A stretch of DNA of 64,000 bases from Sphingobium sp. AP50 (GTDB lineage Bacteria > Pseudomonadota > Alphaproteobacteria > Sphingomonadales > Sphingomonadaceae), in NCBI RefSeq assembly GCF_900109095.1, contig NZ_FNYZ01000023.1:1-64000 (forward strand), in the 5' to 3' direction. This document shows positions 55,034 to 63,709 of the stretch, one piece after another (within the stretch, counting starts at the first letter, position 1; the number at the start of each line of letters is the position of its first letter). Position numbers and translations under genes: made by a program. Below the pieces are notes generated by a model. It ran no database searches, was not told where the DNA came from, and saw only the letters and a list, made by a program, of their open reading frames with translations.

Positions 55034-55663
55034 TCAAAATGGCTGCCCCTTCTCTGCTAAATTCTGAAAATCATCCGGAATATCGTGCGAGACTAGATAA
55101 GCGCGGAGCGCATTTTCGATCCCGGCCAGCGCATCATTGTCAGGTGCTGCCGTTCCTGCCGCCGACCGTTCCAGATACTGTGCCAGCATCTCTTCGTGAA
55201 CCGTCAACAGCCGCATAAGATCTTTAAGGGCCCGGGGAGCTGCAATTTCCATCTGCCGGAACCGCTCAAGGGGCGCAACCAAAGCGGGAAGGCTGGCGAG
55301 AACGAAGCTCCGCCAATCCGTGAACCGCGACGCCACTTCCGCAGCGCGGGCGTCCGCAGCGCGTCGGGTACCTAGTTTATCCCGCCCGGGTAATGCGTCG
55401 GCGATCGCCAGCCCCATTAGATATTCCACGCGGCCGATCGCCTCGAGTTCAGTCTCATGGTCCGGCGCGTCGGACAGAGCGGCCCTCAGATGACGCATCA
55501 GCGCCTCACCGAACAATTCTCCCTCCCACGTTCGGTTCAACTCAGCGCCGAATGAGACGGGAGGGCGCGCCAAGGGATTACTGCCCGCCGATGAAACTGC
55601 GAATGTCGCATACCAGAAGCTTGCGGGCGGCGGGGTCGTCGGAAATCGTGTGACCGGCGTCAT
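55034..55663 (-). CDS. Hypothetical all-helical protein in S10 copy 5 operon
   Basis: An open frame of about 200 residues, mostly helical by composition, with NRTWEGELFGEALMRHLRAA, IGRVEYLMGLAIADALPG, ARAAEVASRFTDWRSFVLAS and LLTVHEEMLAQYLERSAAG. Repeated Glu and His (GELFGEAL, VHEEML) hint at a ferritin-like di-metal fold, but I cannot name a family with confidence. The ATG at 55663 overlaps the S10 C-terminus by about 85 bases; a TTG near 55573, just after the S10 stop, is an alternative start. Confidence 0.5.
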   Translation of the reverse strand: MTPVTRFPTTPPPASFWYATFAVSSAGSNPLARPPVSFGAELNRTWEGELFGEALMRHLRAALSDAPDHETELEAIGRVEYLMGLAIADALPGRDKLGTRRAADARAAEVASRFTDWRSFVLASLPALVAPLERFRQMEIAAPRALKDLMRLLTVHEEMLAQYLERSAAGTAAPDNDALAGIENALRAYLVSHDIPDDFQNLAEKGQPF

Positions 55664-56914
55664 AATAGCTGAAATCAACGCGATCCAGCGGCACGCAGCT
55701 GTGCGCGAAGCTGTAGGGCGCGAGTGTTGGAGTTACCGGGAAATCATTATGGGCAGCCGCGATCACTATGTGGGCTTTAAGCAGAGCAGCCGTGAAGCAG
55801 GCATAGGCGGGCGCCGCGTCGAGCGCCAGATTGGCGTCCCAGGATGTCGCATGGGGTCGCCAGTCCCAGCGGAAATTCAAATCCAGCGTCAGGACGATAT
55901 AATCGCCGGGCGCCTTCGCACCCATTTCGCGGAAATGATCGGCCACCGGCTTCGAAATTCGGACATTTCCTCCTTCGAGGCCCAGCGATGGATCATCTTG
56001 TGCTGCGTCGCGGGCCGGATCCTTGACGGTGGGCACATTTCCCGCTGCTCGACTGTCAAGCCTGCCGACGATCGTTCCGGGGACCAACTTTTCGAGGAAG
56101 GTCTGGGAATTGACCCGCAGATTTGCATCGGCGATAAAGCTTATGGGCAGGCCGATGATCTTCGACACATGCTGCGCGACGCGGTCCTGGTCCGCCGGAG
56201 GAAGTCCAGACCGCTTGTGAAGCGCTGTCACATAATCACTCAGTGCGATCCCGGGAGACAGGAGAAAAACGCCACGGACGTCCAGATCGCTGAGGGTCGA
56301 GGCCAGGAAGCCGGCCAGATAACCGCCATAGCTTTTACCGGCAATATAGATCAGGGAACCGCTGCGACCGTAATCGGCGAGCCAAGTTCGTATCAAGCGC
56401 TCAACCGATTCGACGTGGCCCTGAACGCTCCAGAAGGTCTGGCCGCCTCCAGGGTACAGTTCGCGGCTGAAACCGGTGCCGACCGGGTTAATCATCACTA
56501 AATTAGCGATGTCGAGTAGCGTATCCGGATTGGGTACCAAACGCGTTGGTTTTGCCGTCCCATCCGGTCGCGTGTCGATTGGCTCAACAAAGGGCTGGGC
56601 TCCTCCTCCAGGTGATCTTCCGGGCCAATCAGGCCAAAGTTCAATGGCATACTAGCGGCGCTCGGGCCGCCGCCAAAAATAAAAATGACCCGCCGTTTCG
56701 CGGCGACTAAGCCGCTGCGCTCATGGCTGATAGTCGATATGCTTGCCTGCGGCAGTCCGCTGATATCCTTCAATATGATTTGAGACCACAAAGCTTTGTA
56801 ATCAATAGGGCCGGTTGGGGTCTGCACATGCCGGATTTGGGGAGACGTATCGGACTGCGCCTGTGCGGCGGAGGCGATGGAAAGCAGGATCAACGGTGAA
56901 ATGCGATAGAGCAT
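55578..56914 (-). pseudogene. S10-family serine carboxypeptidase with one frameshift (copy 5)
   Basis: The ATG at 56914 starts a signal peptide (MLYRISPLILLSIASAAQAQ); the frame to 56989 is rejected because it would run through the operator at 56954. Frame 1 reaches FIFGGGPSAASMPLNFGLIG; a single shift in a GGAGGAGGAG run near 56610 leads to frame 2, LLDIANLVMINPVGTGFSRE, with nucleophile motif YIAGKSYGG, Asp in AHNDFPVT and His in YDAGHTISD. The residue before Ser is Lys in place of Glu. With only one shift, in a repeat, a sequencing error or recent mutation is possible. Confidence 0.8.
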
Positions 56915-56953
56915 GGTCGTCCTGTAGTCGATCAACGGTTGTAGCGCGCACAA

Positions 56954-56967
56954 TACAGTATTGTATT
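56954..56967. promoter_or_regulatory. ATACA-N4-TGTAT operator before S10 copy 5
   Basis: ATACAGTATTGTAT, perfect arms, 40 bases upstream of the ATG at 56914; extended as ACAATACAGTATTGTAT. It settles the start codon of the S10 gene, since the longer open frame would read through it. Confidence 0.65.
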
Positions 56968-56989
56968 TTAGTGGGCAAGGCCGTTTCAA

Positions 56990-57589
56990 GAGAGCACCGT
57001 TTTAGAGATCAAAATTTAGCCTATGGTGAGCCTATGGACGGCGGACATCCATCCAATTTTTAAGGTTTAACAATATCTTACGTTCGGCAAATGAGCATCC
57101 GGATTGAGGCGATGCGGGTCAAAGCGATAGACAAGATGACGGACCTTTTTTAAGCTTGGGCGGGGCATCGGTAAAGCCAAGCAAAGGTCCATTCGACCAG
57201 TTGCCCCGAACACTGGCCGCGATCCGCCCGCCTATTCCGGCGGCCCAATTCGATCGATAACATGGCGCCGCTGCCCAATCATTTATCGTTTTATTTTGTG
57301 TGGCGCGGAAGGTTCGGACGGTGAAGCGCGAGGACCGGTCAGCGTGGTCGGAGATGCCAAGTTGACCTGCGCGCTGCTCGGCCGGCCGATGCACCATGAC
57401 GATATCATCGGAACCGGCACCCCGCCGAAAATCTAGCACGTGCGGACGACCAGGCCAGATACTGTGCCCGTGAGACGCGGCGGCACAGCATTTGCGCAGA
57501 TAAGCCCGACGGTCATCGCAAGTGCGGCGCTGTTGAAGAAGTGCACGGTAAAAATCGGCGCAAAGAGAAGCGAGGTGTCAGAGTGCGCC
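56990..57589. other. Region with no recognisable gene
   Basis: About 600 bases between the S10 operon promoter and the IS30 scrap. Minus-strand frames such as the one at 57119-57439 (DIVMVHRPAEQRAGQLGIS then ADRSSRFTVRTF) may be a badly decayed continuation of an IS30 transposase, but the similarity is too weak to assign. Confidence 0.4.
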
Positions 57590-57790
57590 AGTATCAAGCT
57601 GCCGCTTCTCGTGGCAGCATTACGCTTCAACTCGCGCGAGATCGTACTCGGTGATCGCCCAAGCTTACGGGCGATGGCGTTGATGCCGGTTCCCCTGGCC
57701 ACTTCAATCGCTATATCTTCGCGCTCGGAAAATGTCAGATAACGCCAGATGGTCGGCTTTGCTGATGGCGATACATGGGTTGGCGGCATA
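57590..57790 (-). pseudogene. IS30-family transposase N-terminal remnant
   Basis: The minus strand reads RYLTFSEREDIAIEVARGTG followed by INAIARKLGRSPSTISRELK and RNAATRSG, the helix-turn-helix of IS30 transposases. After RNAATRSGS the family sequence stops and unrelated hydrophobic text follows. The catalytic DDE domain is missing or too decayed to see. Confidence 0.75.
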
Positions 57791-58006
57791 CCTCCTGCTC
57801 CCCGAAACCAGCGCACGCCAACCGGTGCTGAAACGCCCGCATCCATTGCAGCGTCCTCGCTCGATCTGCCACAAGCGATCGCTTGCCAGAAGCAGCAGAC
57901 GTTCTCACGCTGCTATCCGGGCGGATGGCCAGGTGAACGCAGCTTGCTGCGCGTACAGCGATCCGAAGCACGCTTGTGAACCTTCATTGCAACCTCCTTC
58001 TAAAGG

Positions 58007-58303
58007 GTGTTGCGACGACCGGTTGAATCCGCCCAATATACCAGTGAGCGGTTCCAGCGCCTGATGAAGGACAATGGCGTCACCTGTTCCATGAGCCGGT
58101 CCGTCAACTGTTGGGATAATGCCGGGATGGAAAGTTTCTTCTCATCCCTCAAAACCGAGCGGATCAGGAGGAAGGTCTACCGATCGCGATACCAAGCCCG
58201 AGCCGATGTGTTCGATTATATCGAGAGATTCTATAATCCGACACGCCGACACTCGACCTTGGGCATCTCAGCCCCATCGACTTCGAACGGGAAGCTGGTG
58301 TAG
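58007..58303 (+). pseudogene. IS3-family transposase OrfB C-terminal remnant
   Basis: It reads YTSERFQRLMKDNGVTCSMS, then SVNCWDNAGMESFFSSLKTE (final catalytic Glu) and IERFYNPTRRHSTLGI. A late frameshift replaces the usual end (LSPIDFEREAGVA appears in the next frame). The first two thirds of the integrase domain are absent. The bases around 58320-58350 (TGTCCGCCAAACCGGCAGCA) resemble an IS3 right terminus. Confidence 0.78.
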
Positions 58304-58855
58304 CTTGAATGAGCTTATCTTGGTGTCCGCCAAACCGGCAGCAGCTCATTGACCCAAGGGGCCCCAATCAGAAGCCTCTTAGACTTATGGGGGGCATTCA
58401 GCTGATCCATACCGCTGCCGGATAGCCTTGGAAGTCTGGAATCGAAAAGATGCCGCAATTTACAAGGCTCCCGATGTAATGTCCGAATGGATCTAGCGGC
58501 TGTGACCAACATCGTATGCTCTAAAGCACAGCTTTCATTAATTGAAGAAACGCCGTCACCGCATGTCACGGCCCCCTTCATCGAGCCGATTTTGCAGCGG
58601 TTTTGGCTTAGATGAGTTCCACTCCTGAATAAGCGTTCCTCATCGATGCGCCGGTGCACGCCCGGAAGAAACACCGCAAACACATCCCTATGGAGGCACG
58701 CACCGATAGCGATTGAATCGCCGATCCAAAGATATTATGTAGGCTACCTGTTGACCTGTGAGAATGTGATAGATAGCTCTGCTCGGGAAGAGCCAAAAGT
58801 TCGATGTGCAAGCCTTGTTGGTCGCAACGGCCGGTAGGCGGGATGGGGAAGAAAT
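58304..58855. other. Non-coding region before DUF1772 gene
   Basis: About 550 bases with only short frames and no recognisable motifs apart from the IS3 end at its left. I see no palindrome operator. Confidence 0.45.
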
Positions 58856-59308
58856 ATGTCAACCGTGCAACTTAGCGTCTGGGTCATGCTCGTGTTTGGC
58901 GGGTTGTGGGCGGGCGGTATCCTCATTTTCGCGGTAGAACGAACCAATCTATGGCGGCGGATGCCTATGGACCAATTCTCGGTAGATTTCCGCCGCTCTG
59001 TTTTGCGTGTAGATCCGATGATGCCGATCCTGGGCGGGATATCGGGCATATCGGCGCTCTCGGTCGCCATTCTGAGCGACGGAGGAGTACGGTATCTTGC
59101 CGGTGCCAGCGTATTCCTGATGGCTCTCGTAATTGTTGGGTCTGTTGTCATTGCCGAACCTATGAACACGCAGTTCCGTAAGCTGCCAGAGGGGCAGATA
59201 CCAGAAAATGCATTGAAGATGAGAGATAACTGGCGTGTGTTTCATCTTGTTCGGACCATTGTCGCAATAGCGACGCTGGCGTGCATGGCGGCTACCGCCA
59301 GCGTGTGA
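58856..59308 (+). CDS. DUF1772-family small membrane protein
   Basis: A 150-residue protein with four hydrophobic segments: VWVMLVFGGLWAGGILIFAV, PILGGISGISALSVAIL, LAGASVFLMALVIVGSVVIA and LVRTIVAIATLACMAATAS. The layout, with a basic stretch after the first helix (RTNLWRRMP) and a W-x-x-x-H before the last helix (NWRVFH), fits DUF1772 (anthrone-oxygenase-like) proteins. Function is unknown; its neighbours are IS debris and give no clue. Confidence 0.7.
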   Translation: MSTVQLSVWVMLVFGGLWAGGILIFAVERTNLWRRMPMDQFSVDFRRSVLRVDPMMPILGGISGISALSVAILSDGGVRYLAGASVFLMALVIVGSVVIAEPMNTQFRKLPEGQIPENALKMRDNWRVFHLVRTIVAIATLACMAATASV

Positions 59309-59486
59309 TAGGTTTCTGCGGTGACGCTGTCATCATATGTCGAGTTGGTTAAATGGTGAAGCTAGCAGTGTGATACAGGATTTTCTGTAGAAGCAATATT
59401 CAGCACCATTTTGGCAAATTGTGTTTTTGGAATGCCTGCGCGGGGGGGCTGAAATTATACATAGTCATGGTTTTGGGGAGCTGGTC
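59309..59486. other. Short spacer before IS701 remnant
   Basis: About 180 bases without a gene; contains a G-run (GCGGGGGGGCTG near 59450). Confidence 0.4.
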
Positions 59487-59900
59487 ATGGCTATAGACTG
59501 GATCAAGGATCTTGGTGATTGGCTTGTGCCTTTTCTTTCCACAATCGAGCTTAATACCCAACGGACGACGTGTTAAACTTACATCGCTGGCTTGATCGGC
59601 CGCAAGAACGGAAAAGCGTTCAGTCGATGCATTTAGTTATGATCGCCTCTATTACTTCATCGGCACTGGAAAGTGGAACACCTCTCCGTTGGAAGTCGCG
59701 CGGTGGGGCCATGCTAACGCTGTGTTTGGCGAGCCCATGCGTGGCTGACCATTGACGACACGGCCGAGCCAAAGAAAGGCAAGTCTACGATCTGCGTTGC
59801 TGCTCACCATGCACCGTCTCTGGGCAAGTGCGCTAATTGCCAGTCTCTGGTTTCCACGATACTGGCGCACTCCAACGCATCTGCGTCTCGAGAGCGCAGC
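59487..59900 (+). pseudogene. IS701-like DDE transposase remnant
   Basis: It begins MAIDWIKDLGDWLVPFLSTI, the usual IS701 transposase start ('W...L..WL.PFL'), then YIAGLIGRKNGKAF in one frame and RLYYFIGTGKWNTSPLEVAR in another, and later TIDDTAEPKKGKSTICVAAH, which matches the 'IDDTxxPKKG' catalytic segment. Several frameshifts and stops are present and the sequence ends at about 59900 against an IS110 copy. Confidence 0.65.
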
Positions 59901-59974
59901 ATATGGCCGGTCATGAGGTCTGGATGGTCGCCGTGCCTGGTCCAATGACGAGCGAGAATACAATTTACCGACCT

Positions 59975-60129
59975 GAACTGATGCGGTGGATGCCTCCCTT
60001 CATCCGGCATCGTATGATGCTCAGTAGCGCCATGGCGGCGCATGAAGGAGGAGTATATGGCAAATGCACATATGCTGTCGATCGACCTGGCCAAGCGCAG
60101 CTTCCAGGTCTGTGCGACTGATCGAGCAG
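59975..60129 (+). repeat. IS110 5'-end copy, inverted partner of 63249-63403
   Basis: About 155 bases from GAACTGATGCGGTGGATGCC to the codons around CGACTGATCGAGCAG recur in inverted orientation at 63249-63403 with roughly 90% identity by eye. The stretch covers the upstream region and first ~24 codons of an IS110 transposase. The two copies flank the IS21 element. Confidence 0.7.
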
Positions 60130-60418
60130 TGTCGGTTCTATATAATCGGACAATCTCCCGGTCCAAACTGGAGGCACTGCTTAGGGAGCAGCCCCGCAGT
60201 ATTGTGGCTATGGAAGCCTGCGCGACGAAGATGGATCGTGCGCAAAGGCGTTCTCCCCGACAACTGGTTGGAACGCATGATGGCTCGCAGGACCAGGATG
60301 GTGGTTGCCGTCGCACTGGCAAATAAAATGGCGCGAACAATCTGGGCGATGATGACCCGCGAAGAAGACTACCGTTTGGCATGGCGTAGCTTGCCGCGCG
60401 ACAATCAGGATGAGAGAG
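60057..60418 (+). pseudogene. IS110-family transposase with internal deletion
   Basis: The ATG at 60057 starts MANAHMLSIDLAKRSFQVCA and runs to LREQPRSIVAMEACAT. It then jumps, with a frame change, to the C-terminal PDNWLERMMARRTRMVVAVA and LANKMARTIWAMMTREEDYR. The middle (most of the DEDD domain and the transposase_20 core) is deleted. IS21 begins at its end near 60420, so IS21 probably inserted in or beside this copy. Confidence 0.75.
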
Positions 60419-60578
60419 CAGCGTCAATCAAGATGAGAATCGCCACCTGCTGATGCGGCGTAGGGCGTAGCCCGGAGCCGGGTCAGCAGGTGGCGATGTC
60501 GCCCTTTCCGGGGCGTTTCTGATGGTTGCGGCCGGTCCGGTATTCAAAGGCATAACTTCGCGAGAGGGGATGTCGTTC

Positions 60579-62081
60579 ATGCCGGGCCGCCACGTCAACG
60601 ATCATCAGATGAGGCTCTACATGAAGCTCCGACATACCCATGCCGTTCCGATTGCCGCCGCCAAGGCTGGTATCAGCACGGCGACCGCATATCGCATCGA
60701 GGGAGATCCTCGGCTTCCCTCGCAAAGGCAGGTCCAGCGAGAACGGCGACGCCCGGACCCGTTAGCCGGGATCTTCGACTAGGATGTTGTTCCCATGCTC
60801 CAGGCTGCGCCTGGTTTGCGGTCAGTGGCGATTTTCGAGGAGATATGTCGCCGTCACCCTAAGCTTGATGGGCGCATCCGGCGCACATTGGAGCGAAGGA
60901 TCCGAACATGGCGGGCGATCCATGGTCCTGAGCAGGAAGTGATCTTCCGGCAGGTGCATGAACCGGGACGGCTTGGCCTGTCGGACTTCACCGAGATGAG
61001 CGATGAGCACGTAACGATCGTCGGCGTGCCGCTCGATCATCGCCTCTACCATTTTCGGCTGATATGGTCGGGCTTCGAACACGTCCATGTCATTTTGGGC
61101 GGCGAGAGCTATGTCGCGCTTGCAGAAGGGTTGCAAAACGCCCTGTGGGCCGTCGGCGGTGCCCCGGTTGAGCATCGCAGCGATAGCCTGTCGGCCGCGT
61201 TCCGCAACTTGGACGCCGATGCCCGGCAAGATCTGACGCTGCGATATGACGCGCTGTGCGAACATTATGGCATGACGCCGACGCGCAACAACCGCGGCGT
61301 TGCCCATGAGAATGGCGGGATCGAGAGCCCGCACGGGCATTTGAAGGCAGCAATAAAGGACGCGCTGCTGATGCGTGGTTCGCGAGACTTCGATGAACTG
61401 GCGAGTTACCGGCACTTCATCGACGAAGTCGTCAGCCGCAAGAACCGGCGCAACGGCCCACGCATAGACGCCGAGCGTGCGGTATTGCAGCCCCTGCCTG
61501 GCGCGCGCACCAGCGATTATGAGGAGACGATCGTCACGGTCACCTCCACCAGCAGCTTCACGCCTCGCAAGGTGTTCTATACCGTGCCCTCACGGCTGAT
61601 CGGGCATCGGCTGCGCGTTCGGCTTTACGATGATCGCCTCAATCTGTTCATCGGCGGCACTCACCTCATGACATTGTCGCGGGGGCGGTCGTTCAATAAC
61701 GGCTCCCACGGGCATGTGCTCGATTATCGGCACGTCATCCATAGCCTGCGGCGCAAACCCATGGCGCTCCTGAAGTTGGTTTATCGTGACCAGCTCTTCC
61801 CAAGGGAGCCTTATCGTCAGACCTTCGACCGGCTCATCGCCGCATTGCCTGAACGGATCGCTTGTCGGCAGATGGTAGAACTGTTGGCAATGGCGCACGA
61901 AAGAGCCAGCGAGGCCGAACTCGCGGAACTGCTGGCAGCCGACGTGGCTGCTAACCGTCTCCCCGACATGGATGCCTTGCGAATACGCTTCGCTCCCGAT
62001 CCGGCGGCGCTTCCCGACGTGGTGGTGGAACTGGTCCTCCTGGTCACCTATGATCTTCTCCTGGCGGGAGAAGCCGCATGA
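60579..62081 (+). pseudogene. istA: IS21 transposase IstA with amber stop
   Basis: The start MPGRHVNDHQMRLYMKLRHT (ATG at 60579) leads into a helix-turn-helix (AAAKAGISTATAYRIEGDP). A TAG at 60780-60782 lies in DPLAGIFD*DVVPMLQAAPG, where the family has a sense codon. The frame continues with the integrase core: DFTEMSDEHVTIVG (Asp), APVEHRSDSLSAAF (Asp) and ENGGIESPHGHLKAAI (Glu). The downstream part from 60795 is intact for 428 codons. One base change would restore it. Confidence 0.85.
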
Positions 62082-62923
62082 GCCGGAACGCACCCGCTAT
62101 CGACGCCCAGCGTCTGAGCCTCATCCTCAACGACCTGCGCCTGCCAGCAATCAAACTGATCTGGCCCGACTTTACCACGCGGGCAGACAAGGAAGGCTGG
62201 CCTGGGGCCCGCCTGCTTGCGGCGCTCGCTGAGCATGAGATCGCAGAACGGGACCGACGCCGGATCGAAAGGCATCTGGGCGAAGCCCGCCTGCCACCTG
62301 GCAAGACTCTCGACAGCTTCGCCTTCGATGCAGTGCCAATGATCTCCCGCGCCCGGGTGACGGCGCTGTGTTCTGGTGATGGCTGGCTCGAAAAAGGCGC
62401 CAACCTCATCTTCTTTGGTCCACCGGGTGGGGGTAAAACCCATCTGGCTGCCGCAATCGGCCTTGCGTTGATCGAAAATGGCTGGCACGTCCTGTTTACC
62501 CGCACCTCCGATCTGGTCCAGAAACTTCAGGTTGCCCGCCGTGAACTGGCGCTCGAAGCCGCGATAGCCAAACTCGACAAATATCACCTGCTGATCCTCG
62601 ATGACCTCGCCTACGTGACCAAGGATCAGGCTGAAACGTCCGTCCTGTTCGAGTTGATCAGCGCACGGTACGAACGGCGTTCCACGCTCATCACCGCCAA
62701 CCAGCCTTTTGGTGAATGGAACCGGGTATTCCCCGATCCTGCCATGACGCTCGCCGCCGTGGATCGCCTCGTTCACCACGCGACAATCTTCGAGATGAAT
62801 GTCGAGAGCTACCGCCGCCGCTCGGCGATCCAACGGCAATCACGCGCTGGTCGGCCACCGACCTTCGCGACAATCAAGTCCAACGAGGAAATGTCGCGCA
62901 GCGACAATCGCACCTGCGAGTAG
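62078..62923 (+). CDS. istB: IS21 helper ATPase IstB
   Basis: A 281-residue AAA+ ATPase that helps IstA in target choice. It has Walker A GPPGGGKTHLAAAIG, Walker B LLILDDLAY, and the arginine/sensor region SARYERRSTLITANQPFGEW followed by RLVHHATIFEMNVESYRRR. ATG at 62078 overlaps the istA stop by 4 bases. Intact and of normal length. Confidence 0.93.
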   Translation: MSRNAPAIDAQRLSLILNDLRLPAIKLIWPDFTTRADKEGWPGARLLAALAEHEIAERDRRRIERHLGEARLPPGKTLDSFAFDAVPMISRARVTALCSGDGWLEKGANLIFFGPPGGGKTHLAAAIGLALIENGWHVLFTRTSDLVQKLQVARRELALEAAIAKLDKYHLLILDDLAYVTKDQAETSVLFELISARYERRSTLITANQPFGEWNRVFPDPAMTLAAVDRLVHHATIFEMNVESYRRRSAIQRQSRAGRPPTFATIKSNEEMSRSDNRTCE

Positions 62924-63248
62924 CGCTTGCCAGCGTCAATCAAAGCAGGCACCACTTGAAAACCGCGACGATCAGTTCTCATCCTGATTGACGGAAACTT
63001 CTCATCCAGATCGCCGCGCCATAACTGATACTATGCGGCAAGGATTACAATGTTCACGATGCGGCTAACCAGTCCCGGGGCGAGAGCGAACCAGCTCGCT
63101 GAACCGATGTGGCCCAGATCGTTCGAACTGCATAACCGCCCGTGGCGTCAGCAAGCCACACCATAGGCCTGACACACGAGCGATGAAGCGCTCTGCCGAG
63201 CAAAATCAGAAAATCGCCTTGCAATCTGGGAGGCATCCACACGCGACC

Positions 63249-63403
63249 CTGCTCGATCAGTCGCACCGACCTGGAAGCTGCGCTTTGCCAAGTTGAGACA
63301 GCATATGTGCATCTGCCATATGCTCCGCGCTCATGCGCCGCCATGGCGCTACTGAGCATCACACGATGCCCTATGAAGGGAGGCATCCACCGCATCAGTT
63401 CAA
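63249..63403 (-). repeat. IS110 5'-end copy, inverted partner of 59975-60129
   Basis: On the minus strand it reads GAACTGATGCGGTGGATGCC onward, through an ATG-like start region, to CGACTGATCGAGCAG. It has small differences from the left copy (for example a gap in the LSIDLAKR region), so the transposase frame is broken. No IS110 body follows. Confidence 0.68.
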
Positions 63404-63709
63404 CCTGCCTGCCGACATACCGATCAAGTAAAAGGCTGTAGAAATCAAGGGATCCATGGTCCGATGGATCTGCGAGCAGGCCCATCAGCAACTCGATGAA
63501 GAGCTTCGTCTCGATCACTCGAGGGTGATCGACGACTGGGCTTAATATACACTGCGTGGTGACGACGAATGTCGCCTATGCTTTTCTGCAAGCCCGGCGG
63601 CTATCCATTGCGAACGAGGAAAAGAAAAAATGGCCCAGAGCCTCGCTCAACTTGCTATCAATCCGGTAGACCATCAATGAATGGCTTCCCCCGGGCGGCC
63701 TACCGCCGA
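63404..63709. other. Non-coding region right of IS110 end
   Basis: About 300 bases. The minus-strand frame 63054-63518 continues here as ETKLFIELLMGLLADPSDHG, with no recognisable family. The rest shows no gene. Confidence 0.4.

Larger units (their letters stand above)
60422..62993 (+). mobile_element. IS21-family insertion sequence
   Basis: About 2.57 kb with istA and istB in order. Terminal inverted repeats are visible: CGTCAATCAAGATGAGAA at 60422-60439 and TTCTCATCCTGATTGACG at 62976-62993 (17 of 18 bases paired). The exact outer ends and target duplication cannot be fixed. Because istA has an in-frame stop, the copy may not move on its own. Confidence 0.8.

Noticed and set aside
55650..56501. 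283-codon plus-strand open frame opposite S10 copy 5.
   Set aside because: The minus strand carries recognisable S10 motifs; the plus-strand text has none.
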